Source: CAJXII01 sp965242915
Lineage (GTDB): Bacteria > Campylobacterota > Campylobacteria > Campylobacterales > Arcobacteraceae
Direction: 5' to 3'
Length of the DNA: 12,194 nucleotides
NCBI GenBank assembly: GCA_965242915.1
Contig: CBDETN010000005.1
Location: 1-12,194, forward strand
The notes below the pieces were generated by a model, which did not search any database, was not told the origin of the DNA, and worked only from the letters and a program-made list of their open reading frames with translations. Both the position numbers and the translations under genes were made by a program. Shown here one piece after another: positions 1 through 6,857 of the stretch (position 1 is the stretch's first letter; each line of letters starts with the position of its first letter).

Positions 1-88
1 CTTTTTTTACAAGTTGAGAGTTATTCAATACTCTTGAAACTGTAGCAGTTGAAACTTGTGCTAATTCTGATATTTTTTTTATACCCAT
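1..88 (-). CDS. LacI-family transcriptional regulator, N-terminus only (partial)
   Basis: The gene runs off the left edge of the window, so only about 29 codons are seen, read leftwards from an ATG at 86-88. They begin MGIKKISELAQVSTATVSRV and continue LNNSQLVKK. This is the LacI/GalR-type helix-turn-helix: an IxxIAxxAxVSxATVSRVLN pattern in which the VS.ATVSRVLN recognition helix and hinge start are very well conserved. The reading frame stays open upstream of this ATG to a stop near 145, without a better ATG, so the start matches the usual family N-terminus. The gene is divergent from the sugar-transport operon beginning at 341. LacI-family proteins normally repress such neighbours and release DNA when a sugar binds, so it is probably the local regulator (comparable in place to aglR or thuR). 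The ligand-binding domain lies outside the window and its ligand cannot be read here. Confidence 0.85.
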   Translation of the reverse strand, partial: MGIKKISELAQVSTATVSRVLNNSQLVKK

Positions 89-133
89 AGAATATTTGCC
101 TTCAAAAATTTTTAAAATTTTATCATTTATATA

Positions 134-168
134 GTTAATTCCCCGTTAACACCTATTCTTTTAAAGAA
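134..168. promoter_or_regulatory. candidate operator palindromes in the regulator leader
   Basis: Two short inverted repeats lie just upstream of the LacI-family gene. One has GTTAA (134-138) and TTAAC (146-150) arms around a 7-nt spacer containing CCCC, a GC-rich spot in very AT-rich DNA. The other is a 13-bp quasi-palindrome, TTCTTT-T-AAAGAA (156-168). LacI-family proteins bind palindromes and often autoregulate, so either could be an operator. Short palindromes are common by chance at this base composition, so this is tentative. Confidence 0.25.
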
Positions 169-183
169 CATAAAAATACTATT

Positions 184-189
184 ATTATA
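184..189 (-). promoter_or_regulatory. possible -10 box of the LacI-family regulator
   Basis: Read on the minus strand this is a perfect TATAAT about 95 nt upstream of the regulator ATG. No convincing -35 box is seen 16-18 nt further upstream, though Campylobacterota promoters often lack a recognisable -35. A transcript from here would carry the palindromes at 134-168 in its leader. Confidence 0.3.
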
Positions 190-244
190 AATGATTTTAA
201 TTATCTTCACATTTTAGAATCATTTAAGTTATTATTAATATATA

Positions 245-296
245 AAATGTAAAAATGCGTCACATATTGATTTTATTAATGAAATTTTTTACATTT
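245..296. promoter_or_regulatory. inverted repeat, candidate operator of the sugar operon
   Basis: The arms AAATGTAAAAA (245-255) and TTTTTACATTT (286-296) are perfect 11-bp inverted repeats separated by 30 bp. The right arm overlaps the proposed -35 box of the operon promoter (288-293). A regulator binding both arms, which are about four helical turns apart centre to centre, could block that promoter. The divergent LacI-family protein is the natural candidate. It could also be chance in AT-rich DNA, or an RNA hairpin if transcription starts further upstream. Confidence 0.35.
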
Positions 297-316
297 AGAT
301 AAGAACTCATTAATAT
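288..316 (+). promoter_or_regulatory. candidate sigma-70 promoter of the sugar operon
   Basis: TTTACA (288-293) and TAATAT (311-316) are separated by exactly 17 bp and sit 25 nt upstream of the operon's first ATG. Each differs from the TTGACA/TATAAT consensus at one (-35) or two (-10) positions. The promoter sits next to the ribosome-binding site AAAAGGA at 328-334, giving a short leader. Confidence 0.4.
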
Positions 317-340
317 TAGATTTAAATAAAAGGATTAAAT

Positions 341-1608
341 ATGAAGAATTTTAGTACATTGGCAAAAATAGGAATAATTGGAGCTGTTTCCTTGGCATCG
401 GCAAGCTCATTATTAGCTGCAAGCTTAAGTATAGTTAGTGGCGCAACTGGCACTGATATAGAATCATTAAGAAGTAATCTAGATATTTTTGAAAAAAAAC
501 TGGAAATAAAGTAAGTATCGTTACGATGCCATCTTCATCAACAGATCAATTTTCTCAATATAAACTTTGGTTATCAGCTAAAAATAAAAATATTGATGTC
601 TATAGACTTGATGTTATTTGGGCACCACAAATTGCTAAACATTTAGTTGACTTAACAGCAGATACAAAAGATATTGTAAAGAATTTTTTTCCAGCAATAA
701 TAGAATCTCAAACTGTAAATGGAAGACTTGTTGCCTTACCAATGTTTGCAGATGCACCCGCTTTATATTATAGAAAAGATTTATTAAAAAAATATAATGC
801 AAAAGTACCTAAAACGTGGGAAGAACTTACAAGTACAGTTAAAATGATTTTAGCAAAAGAAAATAATCCTAAACTACAAGGTTTTGTATTTCAGGGAAGT
901 TCTTATGAAGGCTTAACATGTAACGCTTTAGAGTGGATTAAATCTTATGGTGGTGGACAAATAGTTGAACCAGATGGTAGAATTTCAATTAATAATAAAA
1001 ATGCAATTGCAGCTTTAAATCTGGCAAAAACATGGGCTGGAACGATATCTCCTAAAGGTGTATTAGCATACAAAGAAGAAGAATCAAGAGGTGTTTGGCA
1101 AACTGGTAATGCAATTTTTATGAGAAACTGGCCATATGCTTATAGTTTAGGAAATGCAAAAGACAGTGCAGTAAAAGGAAAATTTGCGGTTACTACACTA
1201 CCAAGTGGTACGACGCTAGATGCTAGTGCAGCTACTCTAGGTGGCTGGAACCTTGGAGTTTCTAAATACTCACAAAACAAAAAAGCTTCAATTGAATTAG
1301 TTAAATTTTTAACCAGTAAAGAAGTTCAAAAAAGAAGAGCAATTAAAAATAATAAGCTACCTACAATCATCTCTTTATACAATGATGCGGATATAAAAGA
1401 AAAATCTCCCATGATTTCAAATTGGTATTCAGTATTTAAAAATGCAGTTCCAAGACCATCTGCTCCTGTTAAAAGATCATATAATGAAGTTTCAAAAGAA
1501 TTTTACTCAAGTGTTCATGCTATATTATCTGGTAACATTACAGCTTCTGCAGGACTTGAAAAATTAGAAAGAAAATTAAAAAGAATTAAAAAAGGTGAAT
1601 GGAAATAA
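341..1608 (+). pseudogene. alpha-glucoside/trehalose ABC transporter substrate-binding protein, frameshifted in a poly-A run
   Basis: The ATG at 341 follows AAAAGGA (328-334) and opens a typical Sec signal peptide: MKNF, two lysines, a hydrophobic core, then SLLAAS. The frame continues with LSIVSGATGTDIESL and ends at a TAA at 512-514. The rest of a family 1 solute-binding protein is in another frame, whose ATG at 526 is internal. The two join smoothly as FEKKTGNKVSIVTMPSSS if the A8 run at 492-499 had nine A. The rejoined protein would be about 422 residues, the normal length for ThuE/AglE/MalE-like receptors. Family landmarks include VALPMFADAPALYYRKDLL, a PKTWEEL motif, the YEGLTCNALEWIKSYGG segment and FMRNWPYAYSLG. 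The product would be the periplasmic sugar receptor feeding the two permeases just downstream. As written, the signal peptide is separated from the mature protein. True inactivation, phase variation or slippage at the A run, and sequencing error are all possible; the uncorrupted downstream frame argues against old decay. Confidence 0.85.
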
Positions 1609-1615
1609 TATCATT

Positions 1616-2551
1616 ATGAATCAGAAAACCAAATTAGAAAAAGAAAGGCTAAGAAGTGCGTGGGTATTTTTAGCACCTACAATGTTAGTATTATTATTAA
1701 CTGCTGGTTGGCCATTGTTCAAAACTTTTTACTATGGTTTTACTGATGCTAAACTTGATGGTTTAGATGAAGGTGTTTTTATTGGCTTTGAGAATTTTTT
1801 AGCGTATATTGACTATGGAAAAGGAGAAGGAGAATGGACTGGTGTTTTAGCTGATCCATTATGGTGGAAATCTGTCTGGAATACTATTCGCTTTTCTTTT
1901 ATTTCTGTTAGTTTAGAAACTACTTTTGGTTTGATGGTTGCTGTTATTTTAAATAAAGAATTTAGAGGTAGAGCAATAGTAAGAACAGCTATACTGGTTC
2001 CCTGGGCGATTCCAACAATTGTATCAGCAAAAATATGGGCTTGGATGTTAAACGATCAATTTGGTATTATTAATGAACTTTTAATGACTATTGGTATTAT
2101 TTCAGCACCAGTTGCTTGGCTTGCAAATGTAGATACAGCTATGAGTGCTGTTATTATGGTTGATGTATGGAAAACTACTCCTTTTATGGCTTTATTAATT
2201 CTTGCAGCAATGCAAACACTACCCAGTGATATTTATGAAGTAGCAAAAATAGATAAAATATCCCCTATAAAACAATTCTTTTATATAACTTTACCTTTAA
2301 TTAAACCTGCAATTATTGTTGCTATTATTTTTAGAACATTAGATGCTCTTAGAGTTTTTGATTTGATTTATGTCTTAACTCCAGGAAGTGAAGAGACCAT
2401 GACAATGAGTGTATACGCACGACAGTATTTATTTGATTTTGATAAGTTTGCTTATGGTTCTGCTACTTCTACAATATTATTTTTAATAATAATGTTATTT
2501 ACTTTAGGATACATGTATTTTGGTAAATTAAATTTTTCAGGAGATAAATAA
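1616..2551 (+). CDS. sugar ABC transporter permease (MalF/ThuF/AglF type)
   Basis: This is an inner-membrane permease of about 311 residues in the MalF-like binding-protein-dependent family. It has an N-terminal cytoplasmic stretch (1-12), a first membrane helix at about 15-37, a periplasmic loop to about 85, and further helices at about 90-112, 122-145, 172-198, 230-250 and 285-303. The cytoplasmic EAA loop reads EVAKIDKISP (208-217), followed by FFYITLP (221-227). The consensus is EAAxxDGA, so Lys214 stands where the ATPase-coupling glycine is normally found. The ATG at 1616 lies 7 bp after the binding-protein stop. An in-frame GTG at 1595 would overlap that gene and add seven residues that look unlike the family, so ATG was chosen, although its upstream GGA spacing is not ideal. 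It should pair with the next gene to form the channel and with the ATPase at 5071. Confidence in family is high; the exact sugar is inferred from context. Confidence 0.93.
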   Translation: MNQKTKLEKERLRSAWVFLAPTMLVLLLTAGWPLFKTFYYGFTDAKLDGLDEGVFIGFENFLAYIDYGKGEGEWTGVLADPLWWKSVWNTIRFSFISVSLETTFGLMVAVILNKEFRGRAIVRTAILVPWAIPTIVSAKIWAWMLNDQFGIINELLMTIGIISAPVAWLANVDTAMSAVIMVDVWKTTPFMALLILAAMQTLPSDIYEVAKIDKISPIKQFFYITLPLIKPAIIVAIIFRTLDALRVFDLIYVLTPGSEETMTMSVYARQYLFDFDKFAYGSATSTILFLIIMLFTLGYMYFGKLNFSGDK

Positions 2552-3384
2552 TGAATAATTTAAAAATAATTGATATTTTAGGAAATTGGATTTTGGTACT
2601 TAGTATTATGTTTATTTCGTTATTTCCATTTTATTATGCAATCATAACATCATTAAAGACTGGTACAGCATTATTTGAGCCTAATTTATTTATAAGTACA
2701 TTCGATTTTTCTAATTATACTTCCATGCTAAGCAACGATAATTTTGCCAAAAGTATCTTTAATAGTTTTATTGTTTCATTTTCTGTAGTTGCTCTTTCTT
2801 TAGTTATAGCACTTAGTGCATCGTTTGCACTTGCTAGAATTTCATTTAAAGGAAGAGGATTATTCCTTATAACAATATTATCAGTTTCTATGTTTCCTCA
2901 AGTTGCGATACTAGCAGGACTATTTGAGCTTATTTTAGCACTGGATTTATATAATTCTATGTTTGCGCTTATACTTTCATATATGTTATTTACATTACCT
3001 TTTACGGTTTGGATTTTAACTACATTTATGAGAGAGTTGCCAATTGAGCTTGAGGAAGCTGCTATTATGGATGGGGCTTCTTCTTATCATATTATTGTAA
3101 GAGTTTTTTTGCCAATTATGTGGCCAGCACTTGTAACTACTGGACTTTTAGCATTTATTGCTGCTTGGAATGAGTTTTTGTTTGCATTGACATTTATCTC
3201 AGATGAGTCACAAAGAACTATTCCTGTTGCAATAGCTATGATTTCAGGAGCTAGTGCACAAGAAATACCGTGGGGGAATATTATGGCTGCTTCAGTTATT
3301 GTTACCATTCCCTTAATCATACTTATTATTATATTCCAAAGAAAGATTGTATCAGGCTTAACAGCTGGTGCAGTAAAAGGTTAA
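2551..3384 (+). CDS. sugar ABC transporter permease (MalG/ThuG/AglG type)
   Basis: The second inner-membrane permease has 277 residues, the usual MalG-like size. About six hydrophobic helices are visible, near residues 10-32, 72-96, 104-130, 136-158, 190-212 and 243-264. Its EAA loop is canonical: EEAAIMDGAS (168-177), then VFLPIMWPAL (185-194), with Gly175 present. This contrasts with the altered loop in the partner permease. Its ATG overlaps the preceding stop by one base (TAATG at 2549-2553), with AGGAG just upstream, which points to translational coupling and equal amounts of the two subunits. The pair forms the membrane pore of a type I sugar importer. The stop is two bases before the ATG of the glucosidase gene, so transcription continues straight on. 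Confidence 0.95.
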   Translation: MNNLKIIDILGNWILVLSIMFISLFPFYYAIITSLKTGTALFEPNLFISTFDFSNYTSMLSNDNFAKSIFNSFIVSFSVVALSLVIALSASFALARISFKGRGLFLITILSVSMFPQVAILAGLFELILALDLYNSMFALILSYMLFTLPFTVWILTTFMRELPIELEEAAIMDGASSYHIIVRVFLPIMWPALVTTGLLAFIAAWNEFLFALTFISDESQRTIPVAIAMISGASAQEIPWGNIMAASVIVTIPLIILIIIFQRKIVSGLTAGAVKG

Positions 3385-3386
3385 AA

Positions 3387-5060
3387 ATGCAAAATAAACT
3401 AAATTTGACACAAAAATTAAATAACAACATATTAACAAAAGGGAATAAAAGTGAAAATTGGTGGAAAGGAGCTTGTATATATCAAGTATACCCAAGATCA
3501 TTTGCTGATACGAACGCTAGTGGAATTGGAGATATTAAAGGTGTAACGTTAAAATTGCCTTATTTATCAGATCTTGGTATTGATGCTATCTGGTTATCAC
3601 CTTTTTTTACGTCTCCAATGAAAGACTTTGGATACGATGTAAGTGATTATAGAAATGTTGATCCAATTTTTGGCACTTTAGATGACTTTAAAGAAATGCT
3701 ACAAACAGCCCATAGCCTTGGAATAAGAATTATGATTGACCAAGTACTTAGTCATACATCAAATCAGCATGCTTGGTTTAAAGAAAGTTCAAAAGACAGA
3801 ACAAATGATAAAAAAGATTGGTATGTTTGGGCAGATCCAAAAGAAGATGGTACAGCACCAAATAATTGGCTAAGTCTTTTTGGGGGACCTGCATGGCAAT
3901 GGGATGCAAAAAGAATGCAATACTATATGCATAATTTTTTAATCGAGCAACCTGATTTAAATTTTCATTGTAAGGAAGTACAAGAAGCACTTTTAGGTGA
4001 AATTGAGTTTTGGCTAAAACTTGGTGTTGATGGATTTAGACTTGATACAGTTAACTTTTTTGTACACGATAAACAATTAAGAAACAACCCAAAAGCAAGT
4101 GGTCAAGTTACAAATGAAGCTCCAAAAGAAAACCCATACACAATGCAAAATCATTTATATGATAAAACACAAATTGAGAATCTTGAATTCTTAAAAAAAT
4201 TCAGATTACTTTTAAATAAATACCCAGGATCAACGTCAGTTGGAGAAATTGGTGCGGAACATAGATCTTTAGAAGTTATGTCTGATTATACAAGTGATAA
4301 TGACAAAATGCATATGTGTTACACTTTCAACTTTTTAGGTGATAATTTTTCTGCTGAGTATTTTGAAAAATGTATCAATAAGTTTGAGGATGTTGTCAAA
4401 GATGGCTGGGCATGTTGGAGTTTTTCTAATCATGACGTACCCAGACATATCAGTAGATGGTGTAAAGACGAATCTTTGCAAAAAGAACTTGAAAATTTAA
4501 GTATAAATTTACTTTTAAGTTTAAAAGGAACTGCATGCATTTATCAAGGAGAAGAACTTGGTTTTGCACAGTCTGAAATAAAAATTGAAGACTTAGTTGA
4601 TCCTTATGGAATAACCTTTTGGCCTGAATATAAAGGTAGAGATGGATCTAGAACGCCAATAGCATGGGAAAATAATGAATTTCAAGCAGGTTTTTCAAGA
4701 GCTGAAAAAACTTGGCTTCCATTAGATGCTAAACATATTATAAAAGCAGCTAATACTCAAGTAAATAATGAAAGCAGTACATTTAATGTATATAAAAATA
4801 TACTTAAATTTAGAAAAAATCATGAAGCCTTAAAATCTGGTTCAATAAATATTATTGATTCACGTAATTCTCTATTAAAAATTAGAAGAACAAGTAACTG
4901 TGAAGAAATTATTTGTATTTTTAATTTTTCAATAAATACAAAAGCATGTGACTGTTTTGAAGGATATGAAATGATAAGTAGTGTATCGAATAATACAACA
5001 ATAAATAACAATAAAATCGAGTTTAAAGCTTATTCATATTGTTTTTTAACTAAAAAATAA
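3387..5060 (+). CDS. aglA: alpha-glucosidase, GH13 family (AglA/HaG-like, subfamily 23 type)
   Basis: This enzyme hydrolyses terminal alpha-glucosidic bonds of short sugars such as maltose or sucrose, releasing glucose. It is a 557-residue protein with no signal peptide, so it should act on imported sugar in the cytoplasm. The GH13 regions are clear: WLSPFFTSPMKDFGYDVSDY (69-88), region I DQVLSHTSNQH (118-128), region II DGFRLDTVNF (215-224) with nucleophile Asp220, region III VGEIG (285-289) with acid/base Glu287, and region IV SNHD (347-350) with Asp350. A DGSRTPIAW segment and a C-terminal beta domain follow. From memory it closely resembles the Halomonas HaG and rhizobial AglA enzymes. 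The ATG at 3387 was chosen because AAAAGG (3375-3380) sits six bases upstream and because the longer open frame from 3270 only overlaps the permease and encodes a non-family extension. The gene is embedded in the transporter operon. Substrate preference among alpha-glucosides cannot be fixed from sequence reading alone. Confidence 0.93.
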   Translation: MQNKLNLTQKLNNNILTKGNKSENWWKGACIYQVYPRSFADTNASGIGDIKGVTLKLPYLSDLGIDAIWLSPFFTSPMKDFGYDVSDYRNVDPIFGTLDDFKEMLQTAHSLGIRIMIDQVLSHTSNQHAWFKESSKDRTNDKKDWYVWADPKEDGTAPNNWLSLFGGPAWQWDAKRMQYYMHNFLIEQPDLNFHCKEVQEALLGEIEFWLKLGVDGFRLDTVNFFVHDKQLRNNPKASGQVTNEAPKENPYTMQNHLYDKTQIENLEFLKKFRLLLNKYPGSTSVGEIGAEHRSLEVMSDYTSDNDKMHMCYTFNFLGDNFSAEYFEKCINKFEDVVKDGWACWSFSNHDVPRHISRWCKDESLQKELENLSINLLLSLKGTACIYQGEELGFAQSEIKIEDLVDPYGITFWPEYKGRDGSRTPIAWENNEFQAGFSRAEKTWLPLDAKHIIKAANTQVNNESSTFNVYKNILKFRKNHEALKSGSINIIDSRNSLLKIRRTSNCEEIICIFNFSINTKACDCFEGYEMISSVSNNTTINNNKIEFKAYSYCFLTKK

Positions 5061-5070
5061 GGTAGAATGT

Positions 5071-6186
5071 ATGGCTGAGTTAGAGCTAAAACATATAACA
5101 AAAAAAATTGGTGATTTAACAATAATAAACAATATAGATTTATCAATCAAGTCTGGTGAGTTTATCGTGTTTGTTGGACCTTCTGGTTGTGGAAAATCTA
5201 CACTTTTAAGGTTAATTGCTGGATTAGAAAATATAACTTCAGGTTCATTATTCATTGATGGTGAGGATATGACTTATGAAAAACCATCTAAAAGAGATAT
5301 TTCTATGGTGTTTCAGTCTTATGCTTTATATCCACATATGACTGTCAAAGGAAATATATCATTTGGGCTAGAACTGGAAAAAGAAGATAAGAAAACAATT
5401 GAAACAAAAGTTGATAAAGTTGTAGAAATGTTAAACTTAACTCCTCTTGCAAAAAGGCTTCCAAAAGAACTTTCAGGAGGTCAAAAGCAAAGAGTTGCTA
5501 TTGGTAGAGCCATTGTTAGAAAACCAAAAATATTCTTATTTGATGAACCTTTGTCTAATCTTGATGCGTCTTTAAGAATCAAAACAAGAATAGAAATAGC
5601 ACTTATGCATAAAAACATGAAAAATACTATGATATATGTAACACATGATCAAGTAGAGGCTATGACTTTAGCTGATAAATTAGTAATTTTAAATAAAGGA
5701 CATATTCAACAATATGACACTCCTGTTAATGTATATGAAAACCCATGCAATATTTTTACTGCTGGGTTTATTGGTTCACCTGCTATGAATTTTATTGATG
5801 TTGTTTTAGAACAAAAAAATAATAAACTTTGTCTAAATTTAAAAAATGAAAAAGGTGAAGATAACTATATCTACTTAACAGCAGAGTACAAAGATGTCAA
5901 AAATTATGTTGGGAAAACAATAACTGCAGGAATACGACCAGAATTTATTCAAAATGGATTCCGAGATATAGCCATTATTAATGAACTACAAGATTTAAAT
6001 TCGACTGTATACTTTACCGAATTTACAGGTGGGGATGCTTATTTATTTATAAAACTAAATAATACAGAAGTTATTTCAAGAATATCTCCAAGTGGATTAA
6101 AAAATATTGGAGAAGATGTTACTTTAAAAGTATTAGCAAGTAAAATTTTATTTTTTAATAAAGAAGATGAAAAAAGAATATATTAA
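5071..6186 (+). CDS. sugar ABC transporter ATP-binding protein (MalK/UgpC/AglK-like)
   Basis: This is the cytoplasmic ATPase that powers the importer, 371 residues long as usual for MalK-type subunits. Motifs seen are Walker A GPSGCGKST (36-44), Q-loop Gln82, signature LSGGQ (134-138), Walker B IFLFDEP (154-160), the D-loop SNLDA (162-166) and the H-loop His192 in THDQVEAMTLAD. The region after about residue 235 is the TOBE/regulatory beta domain that marks the MalK/UgpC subgroup, starting with the typical YENPCNIFTAGFIGSPAMNF. All catalytic residues are present. It follows the glucosidase by 10 bp, with AAGGTAG upstream of the ATG. In carbohydrate importers of this kind it binds the EAA loops of both permeases (1616 and 2551). 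Such ATPases can be shared with other sugar importers, so it may serve others too. Confidence 0.95.
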   Translation: MAELELKHITKKIGDLTIINNIDLSIKSGEFIVFVGPSGCGKSTLLRLIAGLENITSGSLFIDGEDMTYEKPSKRDISMVFQSYALYPHMTVKGNISFGLELEKEDKKTIETKVDKVVEMLNLTPLAKRLPKELSGGQKQRVAIGRAIVRKPKIFLFDEPLSNLDASLRIKTRIEIALMHKNMKNTMIYVTHDQVEAMTLADKLVILNKGHIQQYDTPVNVYENPCNIFTAGFIGSPAMNFIDVVLEQKNNKLCLNLKNEKGEDNYIYLTAEYKDVKNYVGKTITAGIRPEFIQNGFRDIAIINELQDLNSTVYFTEFTGGDAYLFIKLNNTEVISRISPSGLKNIGEDVTLKVLASKILFFNKEDEKRIY

Positions 6187-6203
6187 AAGAATAAAGGAGA
6201 AAT

Positions 6204-6374
6204 ATGAACTTAAATAATAAAGTAGTTATTATTACAGGTGGAACCTCTGGAATTGGTTTAGAAATCGTTAAAGAAGCTCTTAATAAAGGTGCAAAAGTAA
6301 TGATACATTCTTCTCATAATTCTAAAGAAAAAGCTATGTCGTTATGTGTGGAATTAGGGAAAAATACTTCATGA
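6204..6374 (+). pseudogene. short-chain dehydrogenase/reductase (SDR) fragment, truncated by IS material
   Basis: An ATG at 6204 with a strong AAAGGAGA site (6193-6200) starts 17 bp after the ATPase stop, so this was the sixth operon gene. It encodes MNLNNKVVIITGGTSGIGLE, the first beta strand and the TGxxxGxG nucleotide-binding loop (TGGTSGIG at 11-18) of a classical SDR. A second strand (AKVMIHSS, 30-37) follows. After 56 codons it stops at a TGA whose T is host sequence and whose GA belongs to the IS terminus GAGACCA at 6373. Intact SDRs are about 250 residues and need the downstream YxxxK catalytic pair, so this remnant cannot work as an enzyme. The remaining 190 or so residues are not in the window. 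Its original substrate is unknown; a role in oxidising the released sugar is only a guess from position. Confidence 0.85.
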
Positions 6375-6490
6375 GACCATTGCATAATTAAATATACACC
6401 AGTACTCTCTATACATTCTAATTTTTAAAAATATTTCTCATAAACTAGTATCTTATATTTTGATTTATTAGCTATATTTGGTACAGATAT
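6373..6490 (-). mobile_element. 3' end of a divergent IS5-family element (remnant)
   Basis: The segment begins with GAGACCATTGCATAATTAA, closely matching the left terminus of the IS5-family copy at 6671 (GAGACCACAGCACAACTAAA). The similarity continues inward: AATTTTTAAAAATATTT followed by a CATAAACTA-like stretch, against AATTTTTAAAAAATATTT and CATAAATTA in the other copy. It is therefore the transposase-distal end of a related but diverged element. It is cut after about 118 bp, where another IS terminus starts at 6492, and no coding sequence remains. Its insertion truncated the dehydrogenase gene. Confidence 0.6.
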
Positions 6491-6491
6491 A

Positions 6492-6670
6492 GAGACCACT
6501 GCACAGTAACACTCTAAAATAAATCTCAACCAAGCCTTTAGTTAAGGTATTTAAAGGCTATTTTTAGCTATAATTACACATATAAATTAAAGATATTTAA
6601 GCAAAAAGGTAATAAATTGGCATTTAAAGATTCAAACCTCTCTTTTTCAGATTATGCTCTTAATGATAAA
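6492..6670 (+). mobile_element. 5' end of an IS5-family element, opposite orientation (remnant)
   Basis: The segment starts at the IS terminus GAGACCACTGCACAGTAACA and carries the transposase leader and the first 17 codons, from TTG at 6618 (MAFKDSNLSF, then SDYALND). It then breaks at 6668-6670, where the next element's terminus begins. It matches the reverse complement of 8004-8180 over 177 bp with one difference that I can see, so the two copies are recent duplicates in inverted orientation. The trailing AA at 6669-6670 matches neither element. Confidence 0.8.
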
Positions 6671-6857
6671 GAGACCACAGCACAACTAAAAAGATCTATA
6701 AAATTTTATTTTTTCAATTTTTAAAAAATATTTATCATAAATTATCATCTCAAATCTATATTTATTCCTAATTCTAATTGAATTTGCTCTATTCTTTCCT
6801 CTCTTTATCATCTTATTCTTACGTTTTGTGCCTTTATTTTCTTATGGGCAAATAGTT

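Noticed and set aside
526..1608. The 360-codon open frame taken as a complete binding protein starting at ATG 526
   Set aside because: It lacks a signal peptide and the first domain strand. Both are present just upstream in another frame with a good ribosome site at 328-334, so 526 is an internal methionine of a frameshifted gene.
1595..1615. GTG start for the first permease
   Set aside because: It overlaps the end of the binding-protein gene and adds MNGNNII, which is unlike MalF-type N-termini. The ATG at 1616 fits better, though the choice is not certain.
3087..3320. Minus-strand open frames inside the operon (also 3778-3990, 4820-5011, 5046-5255)
   Set aside because: They are shadows of strongly supported plus-strand genes, without ribosome sites or family features.
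3270..3386. Upstream extension of the alpha-glucosidase frame
   Set aside because: It lies wholly inside the permease gene, has a Tyr/Cys-rich sequence unlike the family, and the ATG at 3387 has an AAAAGG site at the right distance.
6492..6680. A MITE with GAGACCAC at both ends
   Set aside because: The two GAGACCAC copies (6492 and 6671) are direct, not inverted. The segment is simply a cut 5' end of an IS next to the 3' end of another.
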